From contig CAXXVE010000001.1 of NCBI GenBank assembly GCA_963676905.2, positions 3,286,001 to 3,350,000 on the forward strand: 64,000 nucleotides of DNA, written 5' to 3'. Below, one piece after another: positions 44,994 through 54,750 of the stretch (within the stretch, counting starts at the first letter, position 1; each line of letters begins with the position of its first letter). The notes under the pieces were generated by a model. That model made no database searches. It was not told where the DNA came from and was given only the letters and a program-made list of their open reading frames with translations. Source of the stretch: Oceanispirochaeta sp963676905 (GTDB taxonomy: Bacteria; Spirochaetota; Spirochaetia; DSM-2461). Both the position numbers and the translations under genes were made by a program.

Positions 44994-47900
44994 TATTTGA
45001 TTAGGATAAATTCCACTCTCCTGTTCTTCCAACGGTTCTCCAGATCACTGTGGGGAACGATGGGGTCCGTACCGCCTTTTCCGGCGACATCCATTCTGCT
45101 TTCGGTGATTCCAAGCTTCTTAAGCTCATCCCGTACGGCAGCGGCCCTGGACAGGGAGAGAGGCTGAAGTTCTTCCTTCTCCTCTCTGGCTGCCCGGACA
45201 GGGTTGTCATAATACTCGCTCACTGCATGGCCTTCAACCAGAATCTTGTAGGATCCGTACTTTTTAAGAACTTCTGCAAGCCGTTTGAGGACCTGCTGGT
45301 TTTTGTCACCCTGTTCACCGGAAGACACAAGGTCTGCTTTGTAGGCCTGGAAGGTTATATTTGAGATCTGAACCTTCAGCCTGTCTCCATCCCTGATGAC
45401 AAGGATATCCACAGGGATTTTTCCCCGTTCAACAGTAGAGTGTCCCAGATAGTCGGTCACCCTGATTTCGTAGGGATAATCCTCGGCTGACTGTACGAGT
45501 TCCCCCTGTCTTGACCGGCCGTCCCAAATGATTCTCTCGGAAGGACGTCCTCTACCGCCGAAGCTTATGAAGTCATTTCCTTTCGGATCCTTAATGCTCA
45601 TTTCCCAGTCTCTGATAGGTGAAATATCCTGTACATTCAGAGCAATCTTCAGCTCATCATCAACATTGTCATCATCCGGAGAGAATGGAACAGGAGAGAG
45701 GTCAACTCTGACAAGAGGCGCAGAGTTGTCGATAATAAACTCTCTGCTCTCCGCCACAGGCCTGTTTCCTTTGTTGTAGCGAACCATGAGAGAGGCTTTG
45801 AAACTTCCTTCAACCATGTTTCCGTCATCGTTTCGTCCATCCCACTGAATCTCTTCAGGAACTGTCTCGGTACCTTCGATTGTTTTTACTACAGCGCCTG
45901 AATTGTCAGCCACTGTAAGGTTCCAGTCTGCAATACCCCTTGTGTTGCCCACATGAATGGTAAAGGTCTGGTTCATAAACTCCTCTGACATTGGTGAAAA
46001 GAGGGCATTTTTGGCTGTCAGGTAGACGGGTGTGGATGCTGTATCAATTTCAAGATTTCTCAGCCGGGCCTCTGCGCTGTTTCCGGCTTTATCGGAACTG
46101 ATAAGCCTGTAGTGGTATATGCCGTCAGGAAGGATGTTTCCGTTCTCGTCGGTTCCATCCCAGCTGATGCTCTCTACAGCACCTTTCCAGAACCATGATC
46201 TCACTGTATTGCCGCTGTCATCAAGCATCTCGGCACTCAGATTGCCGGGCTTGCTGGAACTCTGTGTTATACGGATGGAGTCACCGTATCCGTCACCATC
46301 CGGTGAGAACAGGGTTCTGTCGGAGCTTACTGAAAGCACGGGGATTTCAGTATCCTTAACAAAGACACCTGTAAAGGCTTCGGGCCTGTCACCCTTTGTA
46401 TAGACTACGGAGAGCCTTGCGGTGTATGCGCCGTCTGCAGCGGGTGCTCCGCTGTTCTGCTCACCCCTCCAGACATAGGAGTCTTCAACCGCGGAACTTC
46501 CTGTCCAGGTTCTGACAGTGCTGCCGTCGGCCTGTGAGATAACATCAAGGCTCCAGGACTCAATATCCGAGGCGTTGTCGATGGCTGTATAGAGCCTCAC
46601 TTCGTCTTTGACGCCGTTGCTGTTCGGGCTGAAGGCATCGTCGCTGACTGTGATCTGTACCGACATCTCTCTGGTATCCAGGCTGAATCTGTGGGGAGAA
46701 GTGACTCCTCTGTTTCCAGCCTTGTCGTAGGCTTCCATTGTAAAGTGGTAGCTGCCGTCGAGAACAAGCCGTCCCTCCTGGTCTCGTCCATCCCATACAA
46801 GTTCCGGATCCGCCATTCCTCTCCAGAAATATGAGCGTACTGTATCTCCGGACTCATTGCGGATAAAACCCTCCCAGTAGTCCTCCTCAGAGGTTTCAAG
46901 ATAGAGAGTCAGGCTGTCTTTGAACCCGTCTCCGTCGGGGGAGAGTATATTGTCACCAGTAACCCTTCCTGCGGGAGGTGTAATATCCACTGTAAATGAG
47001 GGAGAATATGCTTCGGGATTGTAACCGTTCTGATATCTTATATTTAAATATCCGCGGTACCTGCCTTCCGCCAGTCTGCCGTTGACTCCGGCTTCTCCTC
47101 TGTAATCTATGGACCTGGGCATCTCGAGCACACCCTGCTGCCGGCTGTTATAGGACCAGAACTCACGTCCCGAAAGGTCCTGAACCTGCAGTTCCCACTC
47201 AACAATACCGGAGGTGACAGGTATATCCGGACCGAATACGACGGTGTCTATTCCTTCGCTGTTCCCCGGGCTGAGCCAGGCAGTGTTAATTGTCAGGCTG
47301 ACGGGGGGCTGTTCGGTATCGACAAGAATATTTTCAAGGCTTGCTGAGCCGTAGTTACCGGCTCTGTCAGTGGATTCAACAAAATAGCGGTAAACGCCAT
47401 CGGTAACAATCTGTCCGTTGTCGTCTTTTCCATCCCAGACAATCTCTTCAGGGGCGCCGTTCTCAACATTGTAGCTGCGGACCGCACTGCCTGCCTGCGT
47501 CTCGATGCGGCCGGCCCAGAGCTCTTCAAGAGATCCGGTCTGACGGATTGTAAGAGTATCCTTGTTTCCGTCTCCGTCGGGACTGAAAATAAGATCCAGT
47601 CCCTGGAGCTGCTCCACCTCGACTTCAGGGGGAACAGTATCGATTACAACTGTCATCAGTTCGGTTTCGGATCTGTTGTCATTATCATCCCAGAAAGCCA
47701 TTTTAAAGCCGTAGGTTCCATCAGGGGCAAGTTCTCCGCTCTCCATGACGCCATCCCAGCGATAGGTCTCGGGTACAGTCGTTCCTGTTTTTGCAGAGAA
47801 CATACGGTCGAAGATATTTTTAAAACTTTCATTCTCAGGACGTTCATCCTTGTTTCTGAACTCCCTTACCAGAGTTCCCTTCTCGTTGTATATGGAGAAT

Positions 47901-49006
47901 GTATAACCCATAACATACCGTTCATCTTCAACTGTGTAGGGAAGATTCACTTCATCCTGTATGCCGTTCAGATCGGGTGATATGTAGATGGGGTCTTTAT
48001 AGTTATGAGTAATCACAGGAGGATTTGTATCTCTGACACCAAAGGGAATGGTAGCTCCCACTCCGATGGCGGAGACCGAATCATAGAGCATTCCACCGGC
48101 AGCCTGCATCTGAACTTCGCTGGTTTGCAGTCTTGTCTGTTCTCCACTCTTCGGTTTGATTGAAAAATTATAGGAGATCCCTACAGAGGGAATGAGAGTC
48201 TGATAGTTACCGTTCACAGTATCAGAGAGAATCATTGACGAGGATGTTGAGATCTTCAGGTTCTCCTGGATTGTTATGGACTGCCCTATTTCCATCTTGA
48301 AGTCAGAGAATGCAGGAACTCCCGCATCCGCATTGACAGACCATTTGAAGTTTTCCTTGTCTATAAGCTCAAAGCCTACACCAAGCTGAGGTGTTATATT
48401 GTTCGGCACGGCATTGAAGTAGCTGCCGCTGATTCCACTGCCGTAGCTTTTTCCGAGCCTGTTGACCGAAGCTCCCCATCGGAAGTTCTTTAAAGCTCCC
48501 AGGGTTCCTGCCTTGTGAATAATACCTATATTGAGGGCTGCCCCCCAGTCATTTTCACTTCCATAGGCTCCGGTAACAGAAAAACCTGTATACAGATTTT
48601 TGTATATCTCTTTGGAAAATCCCAGATCCACGGACCCGAAGGTTCCGAAGTTCATGTTGGGGGCATTGAGCCCGCTGGTGCTTAGAAAATGTACTGCACC
48701 TGTAAATACACCGTATTTTGTCGGGTAGGACAACGCCGTATTTACAGCATGACCCATTCCTGAATCTTCCCAGTTCGCCAGGTTGATATAGTTCAAGTCA
48801 AGAATTACCCTCTGGAAGTTTCCCGCAGCGGCAGGGTTGATGCTCGCTGACTGGGGTGAATCCATGTTTGTAACCGAAGAACCACCTCCCAGAAAGAGGG
48901 GGGAGTAAAGGGGATAGGCCAACTCTCCGCTGGAATCGGCTGAAAGGGTAAATGGTACAATAAAAAGTACCGGAATTAATATACACAACTTGATGAAGGT
49001 TTTCAC
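44993..49006 (-). CDS. OmpA-family outer-membrane protein with FlgD-Ig repeats
   Basis: This 1337-residue protein has a signal peptide (FIKLCILIPVLFIVPFTLSA) and an N-terminal beta-barrel-like domain (residues 25-320) with repeated short strands ending in aromatic residues. About eight Ig-like units of about 105 residues follow. Their Ca-binding-like motif is FSPDGDG-x2-D, and each has a WDGxDxxGxxxxDGxY strand. A C-terminal OmpA domain (residues about 1225-1337) has LVEGHA and NRWKNRRVEFIL, which bind peptidoglycan. I prefer GTG 49006, with AGGAGAAAA just before it, over TTG or ATG starts upstream. It probably sits in the outer membrane and reaches the cell wall. It is the first gene of the long minus-strand chain. 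Confidence 0.85.
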   Translation of the reverse strand: MKTFIKLCILIPVLFIVPFTLSADSSGELAYPLYSPLFLGGGSSVTNMDSPQSASINPAAAGNFQRVILDLNYINLANWEDSGMGHAVNTALSYPTKYGVFTGAVHFLSTSGLNAPNMNFGTFGSVDLGFSKEIYKNLYTGFSVTGAYGSENDWGAALNIGIIHKAGTLGALKNFRWGASVNRLGKSYGSGISGSYFNAVPNNITPQLGVGFELIDKENFKWSVNADAGVPAFSDFKMEIGQSITIQENLKISTSSSMILSDTVNGNYQTLIPSVGISYNFSIKPKSGEQTRLQTSEVQMQAAGGMLYDSVSAIGVGATIPFGVRDTNPPVITHNYKDPIYISPDLNGIQDEVNLPYTVEDERYVMGYTFSIYNEKGTLVREFRNKDERPENESFKNIFDRMFSAKTGTTVPETYRWDGVMESGELAPDGTYGFKMAFWDDNDNRSETELMTVVIDTVPPEVEVEQLQGLDLIFSPDGDGNKDTLTIRQTGSLEELWAGRIETQAGSAVRSYNVENGAPEEIVWDGKDDNGQIVTDGVYRYFVESTDRAGNYGSASLENILVDTEQPPVSLTINTAWLSPGNSEGIDTVVFGPDIPVTSGIVEWELQVQDLSGREFWSYNSRQQGVLEMPRSIDYRGEAGVNGRLAEGRYRGYLNIRYQNGYNPEAYSPSFTVDITPPAGRVTGDNILSPDGDGFKDSLTLYLETSEEDYWEGFIRNESGDTVRSYFWRGMADPELVWDGRDQEGRLVLDGSYHFTMEAYDKAGNRGVTSPHRFSLDTREMSVQITVSDDAFSPNSNGVKDEVRLYTAIDNASDIESWSLDVISQADGSTVRTWTGSSAVEDSYVWRGEQNSGAPAADGAYTARLSVVYTKGDRPEAFTGVFVKDTEIPVLSVSSDRTLFSPDGDGYGDSIRITQSSSKPGNLSAEMLDDSGNTVRSWFWKGAVESISWDGTDENGNILPDGIYHYRLISSDKAGNSAEARLRNLEIDTASTPVYLTAKNALFSPMSEEFMNQTFTIHVGNTRGIADWNLTVADNSGAVVKTIEGTETVPEEIQWDGRNDDGNMVEGSFKASLMVRYNKGNRPVAESREFIIDNSAPLVRVDLSPVPFSPDDDNVDDELKIALNVQDISPIRDWEMSIKDPKGNDFISFGGRGRPSERIIWDGRSRQGELVQSAEDYPYEIRVTDYLGHSTVERGKIPVDILVIRDGDRLKVQISNITFQAYKADLVSSGEQGDKNQQVLKRLAEVLKKYGSYKILVEGHAVSEYYDNPVRAAREEKEELQPLSLSRAAAVRDELKKLGITESRMDVAGKGGTDPIVPHSDLENRWKNRRVEFILIK

Positions 49007-49069
49007 TGTTTTCTCCTGCTCCTGCATGGATGGAAATTTAGAACAATACAAATCCAATTTAATATCGAC

Positions 49070-49085
49070 ACAATAAACCTATTGT
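49070..49085. promoter_or_regulatory. Palindrome upstream of the OmpA-like gene
   Basis: ACAATA-AACC-TATTGT is a 6-4-6 palindrome about 65 bases upstream of the OmpA-like start. It may be an operator. No clear promoter is visible next to it. Confidence 0.3.
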
Positions 49086-49158
49086 AACAAAAAAGAGAAG
49101 AATTTTCTGTGACTTTATTTTCAAAATAGGCCGTTTGGTATAGATAATCATCCTATTA

Positions 49159-51312
49159 TTATACATCAGATTCGGGGAGCAGTATCCTGAAGGTCGTTCC
49201 TGTTCCTACTGTACTGTCCACTTCAATTTTACCGTTCATATCATCGACGATACTGAAAACAGTTGACAGCCCCAGGCCTGTACCGCTGCCGGGTTCTTTT
49301 GTAGAATAGAATGGATCAAATATTCTTTCCCGATCCTCGTCCCTGATCCCGCTACCATAATCTACGATTTCAAGGACAGCAAAACGCTGACCCTCACGGA
49401 GGATCTCATCGGTTCTGATTTCTATTCTACCTGTCATGCCCATGGCATCCCTGGCGTTGACGACAAGATTGATGATGATCTGTTCAATACGGTTTCGTAC
49501 AGCATATATCCTGGGGGAAGATTCCGCACTGTCTGTGACAAGTTGTATCCCCTTTCCTATAAGCTGATCCAGCATTTTAGCCTGATCAGCAACAACGGCG
49601 TTCAGGTAGAGAGCTTCTCTGGCCCCCGATTCACCCCTGTAGAAATCCATAAGCTGCCTGACGAGATTCCGGGCAGTATCAACAGTCCCGTTAATGCTCT
49701 CAAGATAAGCCTTCCGTTCTACAGGATCTTCACAATCTTCAAGTACAGAGACAAGCCCGCTTACAGCCTGGATTATATTATTGAAGTCGTGGGCGACACC
49801 GCTCGCAAGACGGCCGATGGATTCAAGCTTCCTTGCTCTGAATAGCCTCTCTTCCATCTCGGACTTTTCAGTCACATCACGAAAACTGACAATCAGCCCC
49901 ATTGGCAGATTCTCTTCCGAGATCACTGGTATTGAAATGATCTCATAGAGTTTGCCGCTCCAGCGATAGTTGCGGAATGTCATGGTTCCGCTGTCAGCTG
50001 AACCTTTAAGCTGCTCCAGAACTTCATCCCGTATCTGGTTATCAAGGATTCCTGAAAGAGATTCACCCTGATATCTATCCTTTTGAACAGGCTGATGAAA
50101 CAGTTTAAGAGCAGCTGAGCTGATTCTGATAATCGCAAAGTCAGGATTTAAAAGAACAATACCGTCATAGCTGTTTTCCATGACTAGCTGAAGTTCCCTC
50201 TCCCGTGCTTTTGTAAGGCTGTACTGATCTTTTAAATATTCATTGACCTTTAATACTTCATTTTTAGAATCGGAAAGATCCCTGACGACGCTGTCCAGAG
50301 TTGATGCCATTATATTGAAAGAGTCCGCCAGCCTGTCGAGTTCACTGTATTCTGAATGTTCCACCCGTATAAGGTAGTTTCCCATGCTGATCTGATCCGA
50401 ACCTGAAAGAAGGGCATTTAAATCTCTCATCAAACGTCCCACAAGGTTTCTACTGAACTGTCTGACCATCAGGAACAGTCCACCCAGAAGCATTATAAAT
50501 CCGGCCACTGAGAGAATCAGAGGATTGTAGAGGTCCAGAACGCCCTTGTATATGACGACATAGAGGCCGAGATCAGCAAGATAGGACCATCTGAATATAA
50601 ACCGCTGCCCATCCTTCTTAAGGATGCGATAGGCACCTGTAGAATCAAAATCAACTTCCTGATGCCGCTCTCGCACTTCGTTGTAGTCTGTATGTGCAAG
50701 AAAATACCTGTCCTTGTTCAAGACAGCAATTCTGGAATCGGTAAGTCCGCTCAGCCGCTCAACAAGGGACTGCAGGTCTGAAATAGTGTACACACAGACA
50801 AATATTCTTCCGTCATCGTCTTTCAGTGCAATTGTGTAGTAAACAGTGGAGGTAATGGAGGATATAACAGGTTGAAACCACCTGTCTCGGCCCTTTTGAA
50901 GCTCTCTGTAGAAGGGGTAGTTGGAGTAATCAAGCCCTATAAGGCCTGACTTTTCCGAGTTGGCATATTCAACAGTACCAGAGGGATCAAGGATATAGAT
51001 ATCGTTAATCGCTCTGCTGTGGAGCATTATTCGGTCTATAATATCAACTGAATCTGTTCTGTCGCCTGTATCCTTGAAATCATCCAGAATATTCTCAAGC
51101 ACTGCAACCGGAGCGTTCAGCTGTTCGCGGACACTCTGTTCAATTACAACTGTCAGACTCTTATGGATATTTGCAAGCTGGGAAGTGCTTACACCCCACA
51201 TAAGCACCATAATAATAATAAAAAAGAGCAGTATGGGAGCGTAGATGAAGAAGATCAGTTTATTATCCAGCTCCTGCTGAATCGACTTTTTCTGATTTTG
51301 TGCCGGCCTCAT
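49159..51312 (-). CDS. Sensor histidine kinase (Cache-HAMP-PAS-HisKA-HATPase)
   Basis: This 717-residue membrane kinase has a transmembrane segment at about 20-44 and a periplasmic Cache-type domain to about 260 (DINDIYILDPSGTVEYANSE-like region near 95). A second segment lies near 262-283. HAMP, a PAS domain (about 375-485) and HisKA follow, with the phospho-His in VAHDFNNII near 508. The ATPase has NLVVNARDAM, DYGSGI and GTGLGLSTVF. The HisKA HDFNN form is typical of hybrid-like NtrB-class kinases. No response regulator is adjacent. It is divergent from an orphan binding-protein gene with only 40 bases between, so the two may share control or function. Confidence 0.92.
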   Translation of the reverse strand: MRPAQNQKKSIQQELDNKLIFFIYAPILLFFIIIMVLMWGVSTSQLANIHKSLTVVIEQSVREQLNAPVAVLENILDDFKDTGDRTDSVDIIDRIMLHSRAINDIYILDPSGTVEYANSEKSGLIGLDYSNYPFYRELQKGRDRWFQPVISSITSTVYYTIALKDDDGRIFVCVYTISDLQSLVERLSGLTDSRIAVLNKDRYFLAHTDYNEVRERHQEVDFDSTGAYRILKKDGQRFIFRWSYLADLGLYVVIYKGVLDLYNPLILSVAGFIMLLGGLFLMVRQFSRNLVGRLMRDLNALLSGSDQISMGNYLIRVEHSEYSELDRLADSFNIMASTLDSVVRDLSDSKNEVLKVNEYLKDQYSLTKARERELQLVMENSYDGIVLLNPDFAIIRISSAALKLFHQPVQKDRYQGESLSGILDNQIRDEVLEQLKGSADSGTMTFRNYRWSGKLYEIISIPVISEENLPMGLIVSFRDVTEKSEMEERLFRARKLESIGRLASGVAHDFNNIIQAVSGLVSVLEDCEDPVERKAYLESINGTVDTARNLVRQLMDFYRGESGAREALYLNAVVADQAKMLDQLIGKGIQLVTDSAESSPRIYAVRNRIEQIIINLVVNARDAMGMTGRIEIRTDEILREGQRFAVLEIVDYGSGIRDEDRERIFDPFYSTKEPGSGTGLGLSTVFSIVDDMNGKIEVDSTVGTGTTFRILLPESDV

Positions 51313-51352
51313 TTGATATACACTCTCCGCCTGCTTAGACTATATAACAAAT

Positions 51353-52738
51353 ATGCGAGTAATGCACGTAAAAGTATACACCAGTATGTTAATATCCATA
51401 GTCTCCTTTTTTCTCTTGTCCTGCACAAACAGTAACGGCAGAGAGAGCTCCTTCTCATGGCAGATTGCCGAGGGAAGCAGAATAATTGTGAAACTCAGCA
51501 GACACCCCTATTCAGAGGCCCTTATAAGCAGACTGACTGAATTTGAAGAGCTTACGGGTATAGATGTCGAATATACTGTTGCCCGTGAAGACCTTTACTA
51601 CGAGGATCTGGACAAGTCCATGTCCGCCAGAAGAACAAGGCCTGATGTATTTATGACAGGCGCCTATCATATCTGGGGCTATGCATCCCGGGGTATTGTT
51701 GAAAATCTTGACAGCTACATTCAATCGTCCTCCCTCACTGATGTCCGATACGATTCTACAGACTTTTATGATGGAATTATTACTTCTCTCAGGTGGGATC
51801 CGGGCAACGAAGAACTGGGTACGGGCCCCCTTCTTGCCCTTCCCATGGGTTTTGAGCTGAACACCCTGGCCTATAACAAGAGGATTTTTGACGAGCTGGG
51901 GCTGGAAGCTCCTGAAACATATGATGAGCTGCTGGAGCTCTGTTCGATACTGAAAGAGTATAACGGGCCAGGAAGCTACCCCATTGCCCTTCGGGGGACA
52001 AGGGACTGGTCCTCCATACATTCAGCCTACATGACGGCCTATACCGCTTTCGGAGCTGAAGACTTCAAACTTAATGATCAGGGGATTCTCGAACCGGCGA
52101 TTGACTCACCAGAGTCTCTGGCCATGAACCGATACTGGGTGGATCTAGTCAGAAAAGGTGCAACGCCCTCAAGAGAGACCCAGAACTGGTATGAAGTGGG
52201 GTTTGCACTGGGCGACGGCCGCTCTGCCATGATGTTTGATGCAGATATTGTCGCCTACTTCCAGAATATACCGGGATACTCAAAGGAGGCCGGGAATATT
52301 GCATGGGCACCACCTCCTGTTGTAAACAGAGGAGATGTTAAGAAATCCAATATGTGGATATGGTCCCTTGCCATGCACAGCGAAGCAAGAAATAAAACGG
52401 CAGCCTGGCTTTTTATTCAGTATTTTACTTCCAGGGAGTTCCAGTTGTGGGCGGCCCTGGAGCAGAACAGCGTTAATCCGCCTCGAAGATCAGTTTTTGA
52501 AGACCCGCAGCTGCAGGAGATGCTCTCTCTTTCGGAAGGTTATACAGAAACATTCAACGCTCTGATAAAGACCTCAAAGATTCAGTTTACACCCCGTAAA
52601 GATGTCATGGAACTCACTGATATCTGGGCGGCAGGAGTTCAAAAGATGATTCTTGAGCCAGACAGCAGGATTGATCAGGTTCTAAAGGAGCTGAAGACAG
52701 AGATGCAGCGAACAGCCAGCGGCAATGAAAAGGATTAG
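51353..52738 (+). CDS. Orphan ABC-type solute-binding lipoprotein
   Basis: This 461-residue family-1 extracellular solute-binding protein has a lipobox FLLSC at Cys24, so it is membrane-anchored in the periplasm. Characteristic strands include MGFELNTLAYNKRIFDELGL near residue 165 and LEEAPETYDELLEL-like helix near 182. The C-terminal part has FTSREFQLWAALEQ near 367. No permease or ATPase gene follows. It is divergent from the Cache histidine kinase and could present a sugar to it as a sensing partner, as binding proteins do for some kinases. Substrate unknown. ATG 51353 is assumed, as the ribosome site is weak. Confidence 0.85.
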   Translation: MRVMHVKVYTSMLISIVSFFLLSCTNSNGRESSFSWQIAEGSRIIVKLSRHPYSEALISRLTEFEELTGIDVEYTVAREDLYYEDLDKSMSARRTRPDVFMTGAYHIWGYASRGIVENLDSYIQSSSLTDVRYDSTDFYDGIITSLRWDPGNEELGTGPLLALPMGFELNTLAYNKRIFDELGLEAPETYDELLELCSILKEYNGPGSYPIALRGTRDWSSIHSAYMTAYTAFGAEDFKLNDQGILEPAIDSPESLAMNRYWVDLVRKGATPSRETQNWYEVGFALGDGRSAMMFDADIVAYFQNIPGYSKEAGNIAWAPPPVVNRGDVKKSNMWIWSLAMHSEARNKTAAWLFIQYFTSREFQLWAALEQNSVNPPRRSVFEDPQLQEMLSLSEGYTETFNALIKTSKIQFTPRKDVMELTDIWAAGVQKMILEPDSRIDQVLKELKTEMQRTASGNEKD

Positions 52739-52826
52739 CCATCTATAGTATAAAGCTCCTGAATACCCCTGTTATGAAATCCTCCGCCATGTTTAAATAG
52801 AATCATACAATTACAGGGAGTTATAT

Positions 52827-53591
52827 ATGTCTGATTCAAAATGGTTTTCCGATGAGTGGTTCTGGAAAACCTACGGCCCCATAATGTTTGACAGTGAGAG
52901 GATGGCCAGTTCAGGCTTCGAGGCTTCCAGAATAATGGATATTTGCGGACTCCATCCAGGCAGCAGGGTCTTCGACTGCTGCTGCGGAATGGGCAGGCAC
53001 AGTATAGAACTTGCTGCAGCAGGCTGCAGTGTGACCGGAATGGACCTGTCAAAGGGTTATCTTGATATTGCAAGGGATGAGGCGGCGCAGCGGTCTGTGA
53101 ATGTTGATTTTATTCATCAGGATGTCAGAGAGATGAATTACTCCGGTGAGTTTGATGCCGTAATCAACATGTTTACATCCTTCGGATACTTTGAAGACCC
53201 CGCAGAAGACCTGGAGCTTCTTAAAAAGATGTACGCCTCACTGAAACCCGGGGGTACACTCTTTATGGAAATGTGGGGTAAGGAAGTCCTTGCAAGGGAT
53301 TTTGAGGAACGGACCTGGTTTGAACGGGACGGAATAAAAATACTGCTTGAATACTCGGTTGATCTGAACTGGACCGAACTGTGCAACAGATGGCTGTTCT
53401 ATAAAGACGATAAAATGACAGAGTACAGCTTTTCACACAGAATCTTCTCGGCTGCGGAGATGGCTGATCTACTCTGGAAAGCGGGTTTTGAAATGATTGA
53501 AATCTATGGTGACTTTAATCAGGCTCCCTACGACAACAAGGCGAAGAATCTGATTCTGGCCGCAAGAAAACAGTTGCCTGCGGCCGGATAA
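52827..53591 (+). CDS. Class I SAM-dependent methyltransferase
   Basis: This 254-residue protein has SAM motif I VFDCCCGMGRHSIELA near residue 49, unusual in having three cysteines. Other motifs are GMDLSKGYL near 71, INMFTSFGYF near 113, and LKPGGTLFMEMWG near 140. The fold matches the Methyltransf_25/11 group. The substrate is unknown. ATG 52827 has ACAGGGAG upstream. It converges with the apbE gene, with a small GAAGAG/CTCTTC hairpin between them and no U-tract. Confidence 0.85.
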   Translation: MSDSKWFSDEWFWKTYGPIMFDSERMASSGFEASRIMDICGLHPGSRVFDCCCGMGRHSIELAAAGCSVTGMDLSKGYLDIARDEAAQRSVNVDFIHQDVREMNYSGEFDAVINMFTSFGYFEDPAEDLELLKKMYASLKPGGTLFMEMWGKEVLARDFEERTWFERDGIKILLEYSVDLNWTELCNRWLFYKDDKMTEYSFSHRIFSAAEMADLLWKAGFEMIEIYGDFNQAPYDNKAKNLILAARKQLPAAG

Positions 53592-53601
53592 GCTGAAGAG
53601 T

Positions 53602-54621
53602 TTACTCTTCGATCAGATGGAAGTCGGGGTCAGTCATTCTGAAGCTGTCCCTGATCCCTTCTGACAGATATACATTGGACTGATCATCTACAATAATAAC
53701 ATCAACATTATCATGGGCTGCTGCGTATTCCAGAGCGGCCTCTCTGCCCATTGCAAAAAGAGCTGTTGAAAGACCGTCAGCGGTAATGCTGTCTGATGTC
53801 ACAATCGTAAGGCTCTCTACTCCGTTCCAGACAGGATATCCTGTATCGGGATCAAGAATATGATGGTAGTGAACACCGTCAACCTCGAAGTAGCGCTCAT
53901 AGATTCCGGAGGTCACAACGGCGGTGTCCTCTGTTTCCAGAACGGCTATGTACTGTCCTCTGCTGTCCCGGGGATCCTGAATGCCGATTCTCCATGCCGA
54001 CCCGTCGGGTTTGCCTCCCAGGAGCTGAACATTTCCTCCCAGATTTATAATGGCAGAAGTGACACCGGCATCAAGGAGCTCCCTTTTTGCAAGATCGGCG
54101 GCATGGCCTTTGGCTATGGCTCCCAGGTCTATTTGAGCACCTTCCTTATTAAGGGTCGCTGTGTTTCCTTCAAGATCAAGAGCGCTATAGTCCACAGTGG
54201 CAACGGCACTTTCAATTTCATAGTCCTCGGGAATGTGCTGCCCATTGCTGCCTATTCCCCAGAGGGAGACAAGGGTGCCGATTGTAGGGTCAAAGCGGCC
54301 GGCAGACTCATTTGCGATTCCGAGGGCCCTGGAAAGAACATCAAGGGAATCGGGGCTCAGTGTGCCATGGCCTTCCCTGTTGATTACAGATATTTCACTG
54401 TCTGAAATGTTCATGCTGAGACGGTGCTCCATTTCATCAATACTGTTGAATGCTGCAGAGAGAGCCGCATCGGCATTTGAAGGTTTCTCCATTCCGTATA
54501 TAGTAATAAAGCAGGATGTTCCCAGAAGAATTTCCGTAGAGGATACTGGTTCCATACTGCTGCCTTTGCAGGAGATAAATAAAAAGATCGATATAAGCGC
54601 GAGAGCTGTGTTTTTCTTCAT
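53602..54621 (-). CDS. apbE: FAD:protein FMN transferase lipoprotein (ApbE/Ftp-like)
   Basis: This family covalently attaches FMN from FAD to threonine or serine in NqrB, NqrC and RnfG/D proteins outside the membrane. The 339-residue protein has a lipobox FISC at Cys18. It also has FDPTIGTLVSLWGIG near residue 103, the FAD-binding region AIAKGHAADLAKREL near 172, INLGGNVQLLG near 192, and TADGLSTALFAMG near 285. In Treponema pallidum the related Ftp is a periplasmic lipoprotein. Its targets here would be NqrB (Thr146) and NqrC (Ser177), 8-10 kb away. Confidence 0.92.
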   Translation of the reverse strand: MKKNTALALISIFLFISCKGSSMEPVSSTEILLGTSCFITIYGMEKPSNADAALSAAFNSIDEMEHRLSMNISDSEISVINREGHGTLSPDSLDVLSRALGIANESAGRFDPTIGTLVSLWGIGSNGQHIPEDYEIESAVATVDYSALDLEGNTATLNKEGAQIDLGAIAKGHAADLAKRELLDAGVTSAIINLGGNVQLLGGKPDGSAWRIGIQDPRDSRGQYIAVLETEDTAVVTSGIYERYFEVDGVHYHHILDPDTGYPVWNGVESLTIVTSDSITADGLSTALFAMGREAALEYAAAHDNVDVIIVDDQSNVYLSEGIRDSFRMTDPDFHLIEE

Positions 54622-54750
54622 AACAAACCGATTATGTACATCACGCCATGAAATGTAAAGAGCCGGAAGCTTTAAGTAAAAAGAGTGGCAATATTAGCTC
54701 TCTCCGTGATATTGTATTTCTAATTCATTATTCAAAGAGATTAATATATT

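Noticed and set aside
53592..53612. Bidirectional terminator between the methyltransferase and apbE genes
   Set aside because: A GAAGAG/CTCTTC hairpin is present but there is no U-tract on either strand, and it overlaps the apbE stop.
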